A stretch of DNA of 64,000 nt from JANPCX01 sp050916095 (GCA_050916095.1 CP050901.1:3472001-3536000); one strand, 5' to 3'. Numbered from the stretch's first letter, positions 8,422-17,327 are shown. The notes: generated by a model from the letters alone, not told the origin. Numbers and translations are program-made.

Positions 8422-10218
8422 GAGGCTGTAAAAAAACCTCCCCTGCGGGTTCACACCGACATCGGCAGTGGTACTGACCACGTTGCATCCGCATCGCAAC
8501 AAATGCCGCACGTCCATGCCGCGCTACAAACCTCAAGACCGCCATGGCTTGCTCTTGCCGGTGGTGCTTGCTGAGCAAATCGTCCCGGGCAGTTTCGCAT
8601 TTGCACTGGACTACCTCGTCGACAACGAACTCGACCTCAAGGCGATGGACGCCAAGTTCAAGAACGACGAAGTCGGTGCCTCAGCCTATGACCCCCGTGT
8701 GATGCTCAAGATCGTGCTCTTGGCCTACAGCCAGGGCCTGATCTCCAGCCGCGCCATCGAACGGGCCTGTGTACACAACGTGCAGTTCATCGCCATCAGC
8801 GGCGACAGCCAGCCCAGCCACGCCCACATCGCCAAGTTCGTGTGCAGCTTGCGCGATCAAATCAAACCCCTGTTCACCCAGGTGCTAATGACTTGTGATG
8901 CCCAAGGGCTAATTGGTCGCGACCTCTTTGCCATTGATGGCGTGAAGCTGCCCAGCAACGCCAGCAAAGAGCGCAGTGGCACCCATGCCGAGCTGCACCA
9001 CCGCGCTAAACGCTTGGATCAAGCGGCCGACAAGATCTTGGCCCTGCACCAAAGTGCAGACAACATCACTGAAGACACAGCGCTTGATACCAAGCGCCAA
9101 ACCCAGTTCGACAAACTGCGCCGTGAAGCCGCCCGCACCCGTGAGTTCTTGGCCCATGCAGCCAAGCGCACCAATGCCAAGGGCCAGGAACTTAAAACCA
9201 ATGTCACCGACCCTCAAAGCGCCAAGATGGCCACCAGCAAAGGCGTCATTCAAGGTTATGCCGCCCAAGCGGCTGTGGACGCGGCCCACCAAGTGGTAGT
9301 TGCCGCCGACGTGATTGGTTCGGGGTCAGAACAAAGCATGCTCTTGCCCTTGGTAGAACAAAGCCGACCCTTGGCCACTGCTCAAACCCTGTACACAGCC
9401 GACGCGGGTTACCACAGCGATGCCAACCTCCGTGCACTGCAAGCCCAAGGCACACCGGCGCTGGTGGCCGACAACCAGATGCGCCAGCGCGATGAACGTT
9501 TCAAGAACCAAGACCGGTACAAACCCAAAGACGATGTGCTGTATGACAAACAGCCCACCGGGCATGCAGATGTCAAAGCAGTAACGTGGTTCAGACCAGA
9601 GGACTTCCGCTTCAATGGTGACCACACCTGCACTTGCCCAAACGGCAAACTGCTGACCAGCACCGGCTCCATCTACAACGTCGGCAAGGGCCTGCGCCGT
9701 GAGGACTTCAAAGCCAAGAAAGAAGACTGCGCTGCCTGCACAAAGCGCTCGCAGTGTTTACGCCATCCTGAACGAACTGCAGCACGCAAAGTGGTGTATT
9801 TCCACACACGCCAGATAGATCACGATGACCCCAGCCACCGCATGCGTCAGGCGATTGACTCGACACGGGGCAGGCAGCTTTATAGCCAGCGCATCGGGAC
9901 GGTGGAGCCTGTATTCGCCAACATCAGGCACAACAAACGCTTGAGCCGATTTAACTTGCGCGGCAAGGAGAAGGTCAACACGCAGTGGCATTTGTACTGC
10001 CTGGTGCACAACATTGAGAAGCTGGCTCACAGTGGCTGGCACGGATAGCGGCCACGCCGCCTCAGGGCAAGTGCTGGGGCCTTTGGAGCTGCGTTTGGCG
10101 TCAAAATGCGCCTCACACATTCAATCTATCCAACCAAGTCGGCAGATGAAGTTCATAGCCCTTTTTCTTGCTCAGACCCCTGGTGCCTTGGCGTCACAGG
10201 GGATTTTTTTACAGCTTG
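8422..10218 (+). mobile_element. IS1182-family insertion sequence inserted in attC2
   Basis: The ends are inverted: GCTGTAAAAAAACCTCCCCTG from 8425, and the complement of GCTGTAAAAAAATCCCCTG ending at 10215. Outer boundaries are placed at 8422 and 10218 because GTT (8419-8421 and 10219-10221) then appears on both sides and rejoining gives a normal attC end; they could be off by a few bases. It carries one intact transposase gene. Confidence 0.8.
8516..10048 (+). CDS. IS1182-family transposase
   Basis: A ~510-residue DDE transposase. The N-terminal region (QIVPGSFAFALDYLVD, YDPRVMLKIVLLAYSQG, SRAIERAC) is the DUF772-type helix domain of IS1182/IS5 relatives. The catalytic Asp regions follow in DLFAIDGVKLPSNAS and LYTADAGYHSDANL, a Cys-rich stretch near residue 400 (CTCPNG...CAACTKRSQCLRH), and the last acidic motif in RIGTVEPVFANIRHNKRL. 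ATG at 8516 is chosen over an upstream GTG at 8468. The frame is complete. Confidence 0.9.
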   Translation: MPRYKPQDRHGLLLPVVLAEQIVPGSFAFALDYLVDNELDLKAMDAKFKNDEVGASAYDPRVMLKIVLLAYSQGLISSRAIERACVHNVQFIAISGDSQPSHAHIAKFVCSLRDQIKPLFTQVLMTCDAQGLIGRDLFAIDGVKLPSNASKERSGTHAELHHRAKRLDQAADKILALHQSADNITEDTALDTKRQTQFDKLRREAARTREFLAHAAKRTNAKGQELKTNVTDPQSAKMATSKGVIQGYAAQAAVDAAHQVVVAADVIGSGSEQSMLLPLVEQSRPLATAQTLYTADAGYHSDANLRALQAQGTPALVADNQMRQRDERFKNQDRYKPKDDVLYDKQPTGHADVKAVTWFRPEDFRFNGDHTCTCPNGKLLTSTGSIYNVGKGLRREDFKAKKEDCAACTKRSQCLRHPERTAARKVVYFHTRQIDHDDPSHRMRQAIDSTRGRQLYSQRIGTVEPVFANIRHNKRLSRFNLRGKEKVNTQWHLYCLVHNIEKLAHSGWHG

Positions 10219-10219
10219 G

Positions 10220-10708
10220 TTAGGTGCCATCGCTCGGGGTTGCCGCAAGAATCTGGTTGTATTTCTCATTGTCAGACGTATAGCCAGCGAAAACGTTGTC
10301 TTCGGCTTCGATTTGAATTCGGCCACATGCCTCGCATCCATACAAGTCGCGCTTGACCATGCACCATCGGCCATGAATGTGATCATGCAGGACAGTTCCA
10401 TGATCCAGCATCAAGCCTGCGTAATCTGCCGAGTAGCCCTTTTCCGCAAGCCATTCCGGAACAGTACCCGTTTGGGCGGCAACAACATAACTCTGGGTTT
10501 CCGCTTTGAGCCAGTCAAAGAACTCTTCGCTTTCGCTGTCCTTAAGCATTGAGGCTTTGTAGGCCAGCCCGTTCGTGTTGTCACAGATTAAGTGGCCGCA
10601 TTTGCAATGGAGTTTGCTTATCGCATCTACCGAGTGAAAGGAACTTCCCCGTCCCCAGCGAGCCGCGACTCGTTGGGCTTGCGGCGGTCGGCACAGGAGC
10701 AGTGCCAC
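10220..10708 (-). CDS. Unrecognised reverse-strand protein with zinc-ribbon cysteines
   Basis: A 162-residue frame on the strand opposite to the cassettes. HCKCGHLICDN near residue 35 and YGCEACGRI near residue 127 form a plausible four-cysteine zinc ribbon; between them lies a helical SESEEFFDWLKAE stretch. I cannot assign a function. The first ~30 residues are compositionally odd, so the true start is uncertain. Its stop codon overlaps ACCTAAC (minus strand, 10219-10225), a match to an attC R'' box, so it may be a cassette in reverse orientation, but no matching second attC half was found. Confidence 0.5.
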   Translation of the reverse strand: MALLLCRPPQAQRVAARWGRGSSFHSVDAISKLHCKCGHLICDNTNGLAYKASMLKDSESEEFFDWLKAETQSYVVAAQTGTVPEWLAEKGYSADYAGLMLDHGTVLHDHIHGRWCMVKRDLYGCEACGRIQIEAEDNVFAGYTSDNEKYNQILAATPSDGT

Positions 10709-10859
10709 GATGGAGAGGCGAATCTTTTCATCAGTTCATATTTCCAATTTGGCACATCGATGCTGTTTCACATTCGCGGTCATTGACCTTCACAGACTCC
10801 AGGTATTCTTGCGCCCTGGCATTTTTCACACCAACAACGACGCATCACAGGAAGGCACC

Positions 10860-11774
10860 ATGACGATATCCGACCGCACTGAAACCTTTTTCGGCAAAAC
10901 CGTGGTGGACTACGAAAGCGGCAAGCCTGTTCAAAGCAGTCCAAACATGGTCTACCGGTTGAGCCTGGATTACGACGCTGAACAATCCATGCCGGAATTG
11001 TTGGAAGAGTTTTTGGGTGCTGTCGACAAGAGCTCGTTGGAGGCACTTGTCATTGGTGCCTGGGGTGAGCCGCATGATGCTGGCCCCAACGAAGTGCTGA
11101 CCCTCTTGATCAAGAATGCCGCCGAATTGCCGCAACTCAAAGCGCTCTTTGTGGGCGACATGACCTACGAAGAGTGCGAGATCTCCTGGATCATTCAGGG
11201 CAACTACCAGGCCTTTTTAGAGACTTTCCCAAAATTGGAAGCGCTGCGCATTCGCGGCTCCACGTCACTTGAATTGCCCGCGTTCTCACACGCGGCGTTG
11301 CGCCAACTCGTGATCGAATGCGGCGGCTTGCCCAAAGAGATCATGCAGAACCTGGCCGCCTCCAGCCTGCCCGCACTGGAACATCTCGAGTTGTGGATCG
11401 GCACGTCAGGGTATGGCTTTGATGGCGACGTGGCCCTGGTCGGACAGGTGGTGAACAAGCTGCGCACCCCCGCGCTGCGCTACCTCGGGCTGCGTGACGC
11501 GGAGATCGCTGATGAGATCGCGCAGTGGTTGTCCACCGAGACCTGGTTGGAAACGCTGGAAACACTCGATCTGTCATTGGGCACGATCAGCGACATCGGC
11601 GGACAAGCTCTTTGCAATGCCCCGCAGCTTTCCAAACTTCAGCGTTTGGATTTGACCCACCACTACATTTCTGATGCCGTTCAGGGCCAGTTACGTTCCG
11701 CCTTCCCCCATGTCGTACTGGACGATCCCCAGACCCCCGACGATGAAGACCGTTATGTTGCGGTGGGTGAGTAG
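10860..11774 (+). CDS. STM4015-family leucine-rich-repeat-like protein
   Basis: A 304-residue protein with leucine-rich-repeat-like units through the middle and C-terminus (LPQLKALFVGDM, FPKLEALRIRGS, ALRQLVIECGG, LPALEHLELWIG, LETLETLDLSLG, LSKLQRLDLTHH). No signal peptide is seen. AGGAAGG lies just upstream of the ATG at 10860. It heads a five-gene set in the order STM4015-4014-4013-4012-4011 known from Salmonella, where members are named but not functionally described. It may be the recognition scaffold or the substrate of the downstream enzymes; this is inference. Confidence 0.8.
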   Translation: MTISDRTETFFGKTVVDYESGKPVQSSPNMVYRLSLDYDAEQSMPELLEEFLGAVDKSSLEALVIGAWGEPHDAGPNEVLTLLIKNAAELPQLKALFVGDMTYEECEISWIIQGNYQAFLETFPKLEALRIRGSTSLELPAFSHAALRQLVIECGGLPKEIMQNLAASSLPALEHLELWIGTSGYGFDGDVALVGQVVNKLRTPALRYLGLRDAEIADEIAQWLSTETWLETLETLDLSLGTISDIGGQALCNAPQLSKLQRLDLTHHYISDAVQGQLRSAFPHVVLDDPQTPDDEDRYVAVGE

Positions 11775-11816
11775 ACCGAGCGCGACACATCGAGCCGTTA
11801 GCTCAACGATGTCGTG

Positions 11817-12947
11817 ATGAATGAGGCCCCTGTCGCCTCGCTGCCCTGGGTCGTCTTGGGTGTGCCCTCCAGCAAACGCACCCAAGGGCTGCAACTCGCC
11901 CGTGCGCGGCTGGGCCTTGCACCCGCCAGGCTGGTGCCGTGGCGCGAGTGGATGGCCTCGCCACGGGTCTTGGACGACCAGTTGCGAGAGCCTTGTGTTT
12001 TCAAGATCGAACCACCGGGTGACGACGAGCAGGTCCACCATCGGCTACTGACCTGGGGAAGCCAGCACATTGGACATACAAGCCCCGCGCCACTAGCCTT
12101 TGGCGAGTTGGGTGCGGGTGATGTCTGGTTTCAAGGATTCAGTCTGGCCATGCGCCAATTGGAGTCAAGCCTCCAGGGCATCCCGCATGTCCAAGTCGTC
12201 AACGCGCCAGTCGACATTCTCGCCATGACTGACAAATGGCAATGTCAGGAGCGGCTGCAAGCGCAGGGCATCAACACCCCAGCGCGGCTGGGCCTGGTGA
12301 GCAGCTACGACGATTTTCTTGCACTGTTGGATCAACATCAATTGGACCGGGCTTTCCTCAAGGCCCGGTACGGCTCCTCTGCTGCCGGTGTGGTGGCCTA
12401 CCGCCGCAACCGCCGGGGGATGGAACAGGCCACTACCTCGGCGCAGCTGGTGAGTTCGGATGTCAAACTACAGAGCGGCAAACCGGCGCGGGCGCAGCTT
12501 TTTAACGTCAAGCGCCTTCAGACCTATTCCAGCGCTGCTGCCATCCGACAAGTCATCGATCTGATCGCTGCGCAAGGTGCTTACGCCGAGGCCTGGATTC
12601 CCAAACCTCGCAGCGGCGCGGGTCACTTTGATGTGCGCGTCGTGACCTTGGCGGGTCAGGCAAGACACCGCGTGGCACGAATAGGCCTGCGCCCCATGAC
12701 CAATCTGCACCTGGACAGCCAGCGGGCCGATTGCGCGGTGCTGCTGTCCAGGGCCGACATCGGGTTATTGGAGGCCACGGCCGAACAGGCCGCACGCGCC
12801 TTTGCGAATAGCCACATCATCGGCTTGGACATGGTGGTGCGCCCTGGCTCGGCGCAGGTGCTGGAAGCCAATGCTTTTGGCGATCTGCTGCCGGGGCTGC
12901 TGTGGGATGGCAAAGACACCTATGAGGCAGCGTCGTCTTGCCTATAG
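11817..12947 (+). CDS. STM4014-family protein, ATP-grasp-like
   Basis: A 376-residue protein. The central and C-terminal parts look like an ATP-grasp ligase: TDKWQCQERLQAQGINTPARLG (lid/entry), FLKARYGSSAAGVVAYRR (ATP-binding lysine and small-residue loop), AYAEAWIPKP, FDVRVVTLAG, and GLDMVVRPGSAQVLEANAFGDLLPG (metal-binding acidic/Asn motif). ATP-grasp enzymes form amide or ester bonds through acyl-phosphates. ATG at 11817 is chosen over GTG at 11814. It lies 42 bases after the STM4015-like gene and just before the STM4013-like gene. Confidence 0.8.
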   Translation: MNEAPVASLPWVVLGVPSSKRTQGLQLARARLGLAPARLVPWREWMASPRVLDDQLREPCVFKIEPPGDDEQVHHRLLTWGSQHIGHTSPAPLAFGELGAGDVWFQGFSLAMRQLESSLQGIPHVQVVNAPVDILAMTDKWQCQERLQAQGINTPARLGLVSSYDDFLALLDQHQLDRAFLKARYGSSAAGVVAYRRNRRGMEQATTSAQLVSSDVKLQSGKPARAQLFNVKRLQTYSSAAAIRQVIDLIAAQGAYAEAWIPKPRSGAGHFDVRVVTLAGQARHRVARIGLRPMTNLHLDSQRADCAVLLSRADIGLLEATAEQAARAFANSHIIGLDMVVRPGSAQVLEANAFGDLLPGLLWDGKDTYEAASSCL

Positions 12948-12965
12948 ATTGCTTTGATAAAAGAC

Positions 12966-13826
12966 ATGACTCGTCCCACTCCTATCCAGCCCATCCCCGA
13001 CATGAATGATGTCGTGGGTCACCACGACATCGTCTTCATCACGCTGGACACCTTGCGTTATGACGCTGCGCAAGCGATGTTTGAGCGCGGAGACTTACCC
13101 GTCCTGTCGCGGCATTTACCCAGCAGCGGTTGGGAGAAGCGGCACACACCCGGCAGCTTCACCTATGCGGCCCATCACGCTTTCTTCGCTGGCTTTTTGC
13201 CCACCCCTGCCCAGCCTGGCCGCCACCCTCGGCTGTTTGCGACGGCATTTCGGGGCAGTGAGACCACCGCCACTGAAACCTGTGTGTTCGAGCAAGAGAG
13301 CATTCCCGCTGGCCTGGCCGCAAGGGGATACAACACGGTGTGCATAGGAGGTGTGGGGTTTTTTAACAAACAAACAGCGCTGGGTAGTGTGTTGCCCAAC
13401 ATGTTCGACGAGAGCCACTGGAATCCCGCCATGGGGGTGGGCAACCCCAAGTCCACGCAGCATCAGGTGGCGCTGGCGATCAAGCGGATGCAATCACTGG
13501 AGGGCAGGGTTTTCTTATTTCTGAACATCTCGGCCATTCACCATCCGAATTACTTTTATCTGCCCACAGCCACAAGCGCGCCAACAAGCGGGCCAACAGG
13601 TGGCCCAAGAGCGGATTCCTTGCAAAGCCATGCCGCCGCCCTGCACTATGTGGACGGTGCGCTCGAGCCTCTTTTTGCGGCGTGCGCCCAGCGTGCACCA
13701 ACCTTTGTCATCATTTGTTCCGACCACGGCTGCGCTTATGGCGAGGACGGCTACAGCGGCCACCGGCTTGCCCACGAAACCGTCTGGACAGTGCCTTACG
13801 CACATTTTTTTATCGGTACCCCGTGA
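12966..13826 (+). CDS. STM4013-family hydrolase of the sulfatase/alkaline phosphatase superfamily
   Basis: A ~286-residue protein. The N-terminal metal site is in IVFITLDTLRYDAAQ; SFTYAAHHAFFAGF follows where sulfatases place the nucleophile; the C-terminal metal site is ICSDHGCAYGEDGYSGHRLAHET. The fold hydrolyses sulfate or phosphate esters, or transfers phospho groups. No sulfatase C-x-P-x-R formylglycine motif is seen, so a Ser/Thr nucleophile or phosphotransfer is more likely. Start is ATG 12966; TTG at 12954 is the alternative. It overlaps the next gene by GTGA, indicating coupled translation. Confidence 0.82.
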   Translation: MTRPTPIQPIPDMNDVVGHHDIVFITLDTLRYDAAQAMFERGDLPVLSRHLPSSGWEKRHTPGSFTYAAHHAFFAGFLPTPAQPGRHPRLFATAFRGSETTATETCVFEQESIPAGLAARGYNTVCIGGVGFFNKQTALGSVLPNMFDESHWNPAMGVGNPKSTQHQVALAIKRMQSLEGRVFLFLNISAIHHPNYFYLPTATSAPTSGPTGGPRADSLQSHAAALHYVDGALEPLFAACAQRAPTFVIICSDHGCAYGEDGYSGHRLAHETVWTVPYAHFFIGTP

Positions 13827-15184
13827 ATCATTCAATCGCTTCTCCTTCGCTGGCGCAACTCCTCGAACAGGGGCCCTACCAGGCCTACTCTTATTCCTAC
13901 CCGCACAAAAGCGCTTACCGGCCGCTTGAGCAGCCACGTGCGCTGGGTGATCTGTGGGCACAGCAAGACCGATCCGCGCTGTTTGCCTATGTCCACATTC
14001 CGTTTTGCACCATGCGCTGCGGCTTTTGCAACCTGTTTGCGATGGCACAGCCGAACGCTGATCTGGTGGAGTCCTATGTCGACGCCGTGATGAGGCAAAT
14101 GCGCACCATGGACCAGGTCTTGGGTGATCGGCAATTCGCTCGTCTGGCACTGGGCGGCGGCACGCCCAGCTACCTCTCGGCTCATCAACTGGAACGGCTT
14201 TATGGGGCGGCCAGTGAGGTGCTGGGCATCGATTTGCGTGCCACGCCCTCCGGCATTGAAGTCTCGCCAGAGACCGTCACCCGCGACCGGCTGGCCGTGT
14301 GCCGTGCTGCAGCAGTGAGCCGTGTCAGCATGGGCATTCAGAGTTTCGCAAGCGATGAGGTCCGCGCGCTGGCGCGCCCTCAGCAAAATTCGGTGGTGAC
14401 TGCAGCTATTGATGAGATCAGGCGGGCGGGGTTTGCGGTGATGAACCTGGACCTGATCTACGGCATCGACGGCCAAACCACCCAGAGCTGGCTTGATTCC
14501 ATCGACAGTGCGCTGGCTTTCCAGCCCGAGGAGATCTACATCTATCCGCTGTACGTGCGGGCGCGCACAGGGCTTGGCAAGATGAGCATCCGCAGCATCA
14601 ATGAAACATCAAACCAACCCGGCGACTCGCGGCTGGCGCTCTACCAAGCGGCGCGCAACCGCTTGTTGGCGGCCGGGTACCACCAGGTATCCATGCGCAT
14701 GTTCCGTGCGCCACATGCGCCACACGACAGCGGGCCCGTTTACTGCTGCCAAAACGATGGCATGGTGGGTTTGGGCGCTGGTGCGCGTTCCTACACCTCC
14801 ACCCTTCATTACGCCAGCACTTATGCGGTGGAGCGTTTAGCCACCCGCCAGATCATCGAAGATTTTGTGGCCCGTGATGGAGATGGTTTCAAATACGCGA
14901 CCCATGGCTTTGAGTTGAATACAGAAGAGCAAAAGCGGCGCTACGTGATTCAGTCGCTGCTGACGCAACCCGGGCTGGACCACGCCGCTTACCAGCGGCG
15001 CTTTGGTTCCATGGCTTCAGACGACTTGCCGCAACTGCACGAACTGAGCGCTTTGGGTTTGGCGCAAGACGAGGATGGTCTGCTCAAGTTGAATGACACG
15101 GGGCTTTCCTATGCCGACAGCATCGGCCCCTGGTTAGCATCTGAACCCGTGAAGCGCCTGATGGTGGCCGACCGCGCATGCTGA
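13823..15184 (+). CDS. STM4012-family radical SAM protein (HemN-like)
   Basis: A ~453-residue radical SAM enzyme: AYVHIPFCTMRCGFC supplies the C-x3-C-x2-C [4Fe-4S] site near residue 63, LALGGGTPSYLS is the GGE-like SAM-binding motif, then VSMGIQSFASDEV and MNLDLIYGIDGQT as in coproporphyrinogen III oxidase (HemN) relatives. It starts at GTG 13823, overlapping the previous stop. HemN function itself is unlikely because of its partners. The specific reaction is unknown. Confidence 0.88.
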   Translation: MNHSIASPSLAQLLEQGPYQAYSYSYPHKSAYRPLEQPRALGDLWAQQDRSALFAYVHIPFCTMRCGFCNLFAMAQPNADLVESYVDAVMRQMRTMDQVLGDRQFARLALGGGTPSYLSAHQLERLYGAASEVLGIDLRATPSGIEVSPETVTRDRLAVCRAAAVSRVSMGIQSFASDEVRALARPQQNSVVTAAIDEIRRAGFAVMNLDLIYGIDGQTTQSWLDSIDSALAFQPEEIYIYPLYVRARTGLGKMSIRSINETSNQPGDSRLALYQAARNRLLAAGYHQVSMRMFRAPHAPHDSGPVYCCQNDGMVGLGAGARSYTSTLHYASTYAVERLATRQIIEDFVARDGDGFKYATHGFELNTEEQKRRYVIQSLLTQPGLDHAAYQRRFGSMASDDLPQLHELSALGLAQDEDGLLKLNDTGLSYADSIGPWLASEPVKRLMVADRAC

Positions 15185-16065
15185 CCTTGCTCTACCGTGG
15201 AAGCCTGAGTGGCTGCAACTACGCCTGCGGCTACTGCCCTTTTGCCAAGCGCCGCGATACACGGGCCACGTTGATGCGTGATGCCGCCGAGGTGGCACGC
15301 TTTGTGGATTGGGCGGCCGAACAAAAGCGGACTGTGCGTGTTCTGTTCACACCCTGGGGAGAGGCCATGGTGCGGCGTCACTATCAACGTTCGATGCTGA
15401 GGCTGGCAGCGCTGGACCATGTCAGCCAGGTCTCGATTCAGACCAATCTTTCCGGCTCGTTGGCCTGGCTGGAGGATGCACCGAATGAGAAGATTTCTCT
15501 GTGGTGCACCTATCACCCCGATCAGGTGACCCTGGATCGTTTCACCCAGCGGTGCGCGCGACTGCAGACCTTGGGTGTGCGCTTTTCTGTCGGTGTGGTG
15601 GCAATGCGGGAGCACTATGCAGCGATCCAATCCTTGAAGGCCGCATTGCCAGACAACTGCCCCGTATGGCTCAATGCCTATGACCGCCGTGGTCCGGGTT
15701 ACTACACACCCACCGACCTGGCATGGCTTGACGACATTGACCGGTGGTTCCAGCACAACCGCTCGCCCGACCCTTCACGGGGCAAACCTTGCCGTGCGGG
15801 CCACGACATGTTGTCCATCGATGGCCAAGGCGATGTGCAGCGGTGCCACTTTGTACCCACCCGGCTGGGTAATATCTACACCGACACACTAGAGGCCATG
15901 CTCCTGGAGCGGCCCTGTCCTCGATTCAAGTGCGAGTGTTTCATTGGCTATTCACACCGGAACGACTTGCCCTTTTATGCCGATTTTGGTGAAGGGCTGC
16001 TGGCGCGTATTCCCACAGAAGAGGCTCTCAGGCGGGAGCGGTTTGCTCGGCCTACTTCGACATGA
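15178..16065 (+). CDS. STM4011-family radical SAM protein
   Basis: A 295-residue radical SAM protein. GCNYACGYCPFAKR carries the C-x3-C-x2-C cluster site at residues ~13-20. The C-terminal region has further cysteines (KPCRAGHDML, VQRCHFVPTR, RPCPRFKCECFIGY) resembling a SPASM/Twitch-like auxiliary-cluster domain, common in peptide-modifying radical SAM enzymes. The ATG overlaps the end of the STM4012-like gene by 7 nt. The 3' end overlaps the convergent APS-kinase-like gene by 14 nt. Peptide or protein modification is an inference from the architecture. Confidence 0.87.
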   Translation: MLTLLYRGSLSGCNYACGYCPFAKRRDTRATLMRDAAEVARFVDWAAEQKRTVRVLFTPWGEAMVRRHYQRSMLRLAALDHVSQVSIQTNLSGSLAWLEDAPNEKISLWCTYHPDQVTLDRFTQRCARLQTLGVRFSVGVVAMREHYAAIQSLKAALPDNCPVWLNAYDRRGPGYYTPTDLAWLDDIDRWFQHNRSPDPSRGKPCRAGHDMLSIDGQGDVQRCHFVPTRLGNIYTDTLEAMLLERPCPRFKCECFIGYSHRNDLPFYADFGEGLLARIPTEEALRRERFARPTST

Positions 16066-16633
16066 TGCACGCCATCACTTGGTGAACACAGTCCTGCAGT
16101 GGCGTGCGAAAGGGCGACAGCCGCAGCGCTGGATTCAAGGGTTCCTCGTAAACCGAATCCACTCCCGCCAGTCCCTTGAGTTTTCCATCGCGAGCCCTGG
16201 CGTACAAGCCCTTGCTGTCGACTTCTGCGCACTGCACCAAAGGGGTGTCGACATGGATTTCGATGAAACGCCAGCCTCTGCGGGCGTAGTCTTGTCGCAA
16301 GGCATCGCGTCCCGCTCTCCATGGGCTGATCAAGCTGACCAGCACACTGGTTCCACGCTCGTGCGCTTGTAGAGCCAGCACGCCGGTTCGGCGAATGTTT
16401 TCTTGTTTGTCTTGATCGCTGAAGCCCAGGTCGGAATGAGGGCCGCGACGCAACTCATCGCCGTCTAGGTGAAGGACTGTCTGGCCCCGCTCTGTCAACG
16501 CGTGCTTCAACGCGTTAGCCAAGGTCGTTTTGCCTGCGCCGCTGAGTCCGGTGAGCCAAAGAGTGAAGACTTCGAACGGTGGTGATGGCGTCATGAATTG
16601 GCTCTGAAAAATCGGGGCAGATTGTGACTGCAT
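16052..16633 (-). CDS. Adenylylsulfate kinase-like protein (CysC family)
   Basis: A ~193-residue P-loop kinase: WLTGLSGAGKTT is the Walker A, HLDGDELRRGPHSDLGFSDQDKQENIRR the APS kinase signature, and LVSLISPWRAGRD and DTPLVQCAEVDSKGLYARARDGKLKGLAGVDSVYEEP the substrate region. APS kinase phosphorylates adenylylsulfate to PAPS. The signature differs from typical CysC (DGDELRRG instead of DGDNVRHG), so the substrate may differ. No other sulfate-assimilation genes flank it; its 3' end overlaps the radical SAM gene convergently. Start at ATG 16633 is tentative; ATG 16594 is the alternative. Confidence 0.78.
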   Translation of the reverse strand: MQSQSAPIFQSQFMTPSPPFEVFTLWLTGLSGAGKTTLANALKHALTERGQTVLHLDGDELRRGPHSDLGFSDQDKQENIRRTGVLALQAHERGTSVLVSLISPWRAGRDALRQDYARRGWRFIEIHVDTPLVQCAEVDSKGLYARARDGKLKGLAGVDSVYEEPLNPALRLSPFRTPLQDCVHQVMACIMSK

Positions 16634-16714
16634 GAACAATCAAATCATCAGACCTTGGATTCCAAGCAGGGTGAGCGTTCAGCGAGGTTTGTCATCTGTA
16701 TCGGTGGGTCGGGC

Positions 16715-17194
16715 CTATTCGACCCACCCAACTTTTGACTGCTTGTGCGACATTTTTACCGCGAAGGGCGCGTGAAGATATGGTCGATCTTGGGCATCAT
16801 CAAGCATCACTTGCCGTGCTTGCACCGCAAGTTCAAACGCTCGTCGCTCACCGTGCATCAAGACGGAGAAGGACTTTCTGAGCCGTTTGCCGCTGGAAAG
16901 CGTGAGACCAGCCTGCCAGATGCCTTCGGGTTGGCGCGTGGTTTTGTCGAAGGTCACACCGGGTACGCCGCTGGTGTTGTTGCTGCGAACCTTCTGGCTG
17001 AACTCGATCACGGTCATGGGTTTGATCTGCGCGAGCATCTGGTCGCGCCAGGCAATGGCCGCTTGCCGGGCTCCCTTGGAACAGCCGTACATGGGTTCGC
17101 AAAACCGCTTGGAGTACATGGTTCCGTTGCGGCTGAAGTTCACCACCCAGCACCAGGTGCCGGAGGTGGCTTGCAGGTGTTTGAGGGCGTACAT
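16715..17194 (-). CDS. AP2-domain-like DNA-binding protein
   Basis: A ~159-residue protein with two AP2-like units: GTWCWVVNFSRNGTMYSKRF...AAIAWRDQML and NTSGVPGVTFDK...IWQAGLTLSSGKRLRKSFSV...AFELAVQARQVML. The pattern of three strands with W/F plus a following alanine-rich helix is the AP2/integrase-type DNA-binding fold found in bacterial homing endonucleases and phage proteins. No HNH nuclease motif is seen. ATG 17194 is chosen; a GTG at 17239 is possible. It lies between the APS-kinase-like gene and an IS5-family element, in a mobile-looking region. Confidence 0.6.
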   Translation of the reverse strand: MYALKHLQATSGTWCWVVNFSRNGTMYSKRFCEPMYGCSKGARQAAIAWRDQMLAQIKPMTVIEFSQKVRSNNTSGVPGVTFDKTTRQPEGIWQAGLTLSSGKRLRKSFSVLMHGERRAFELAVQARQVMLDDAQDRPYLHAPFAVKMSHKQSKVGWVE

Positions 17195-17327
17195 CGAATT
17201 GATCCATATGGGGCCAATTGCAAAACTCCAAGCCGTCACAGCGCGGAGTCAGGGCAAGCCGCCGGAAGTGGTCTCAGTTGCAAACTCGGCGTCACCAATC
17301 CGTGTCCGTTGGGCGGATCTCTTCTAA

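Noticed and set aside
11791..11816. Possible attC core GTTAGCT before the STM4014-like gene
   Set aside because: It does not fit GTTRRRY and no partner box or palindrome is present, so the operon is not called a cassette.
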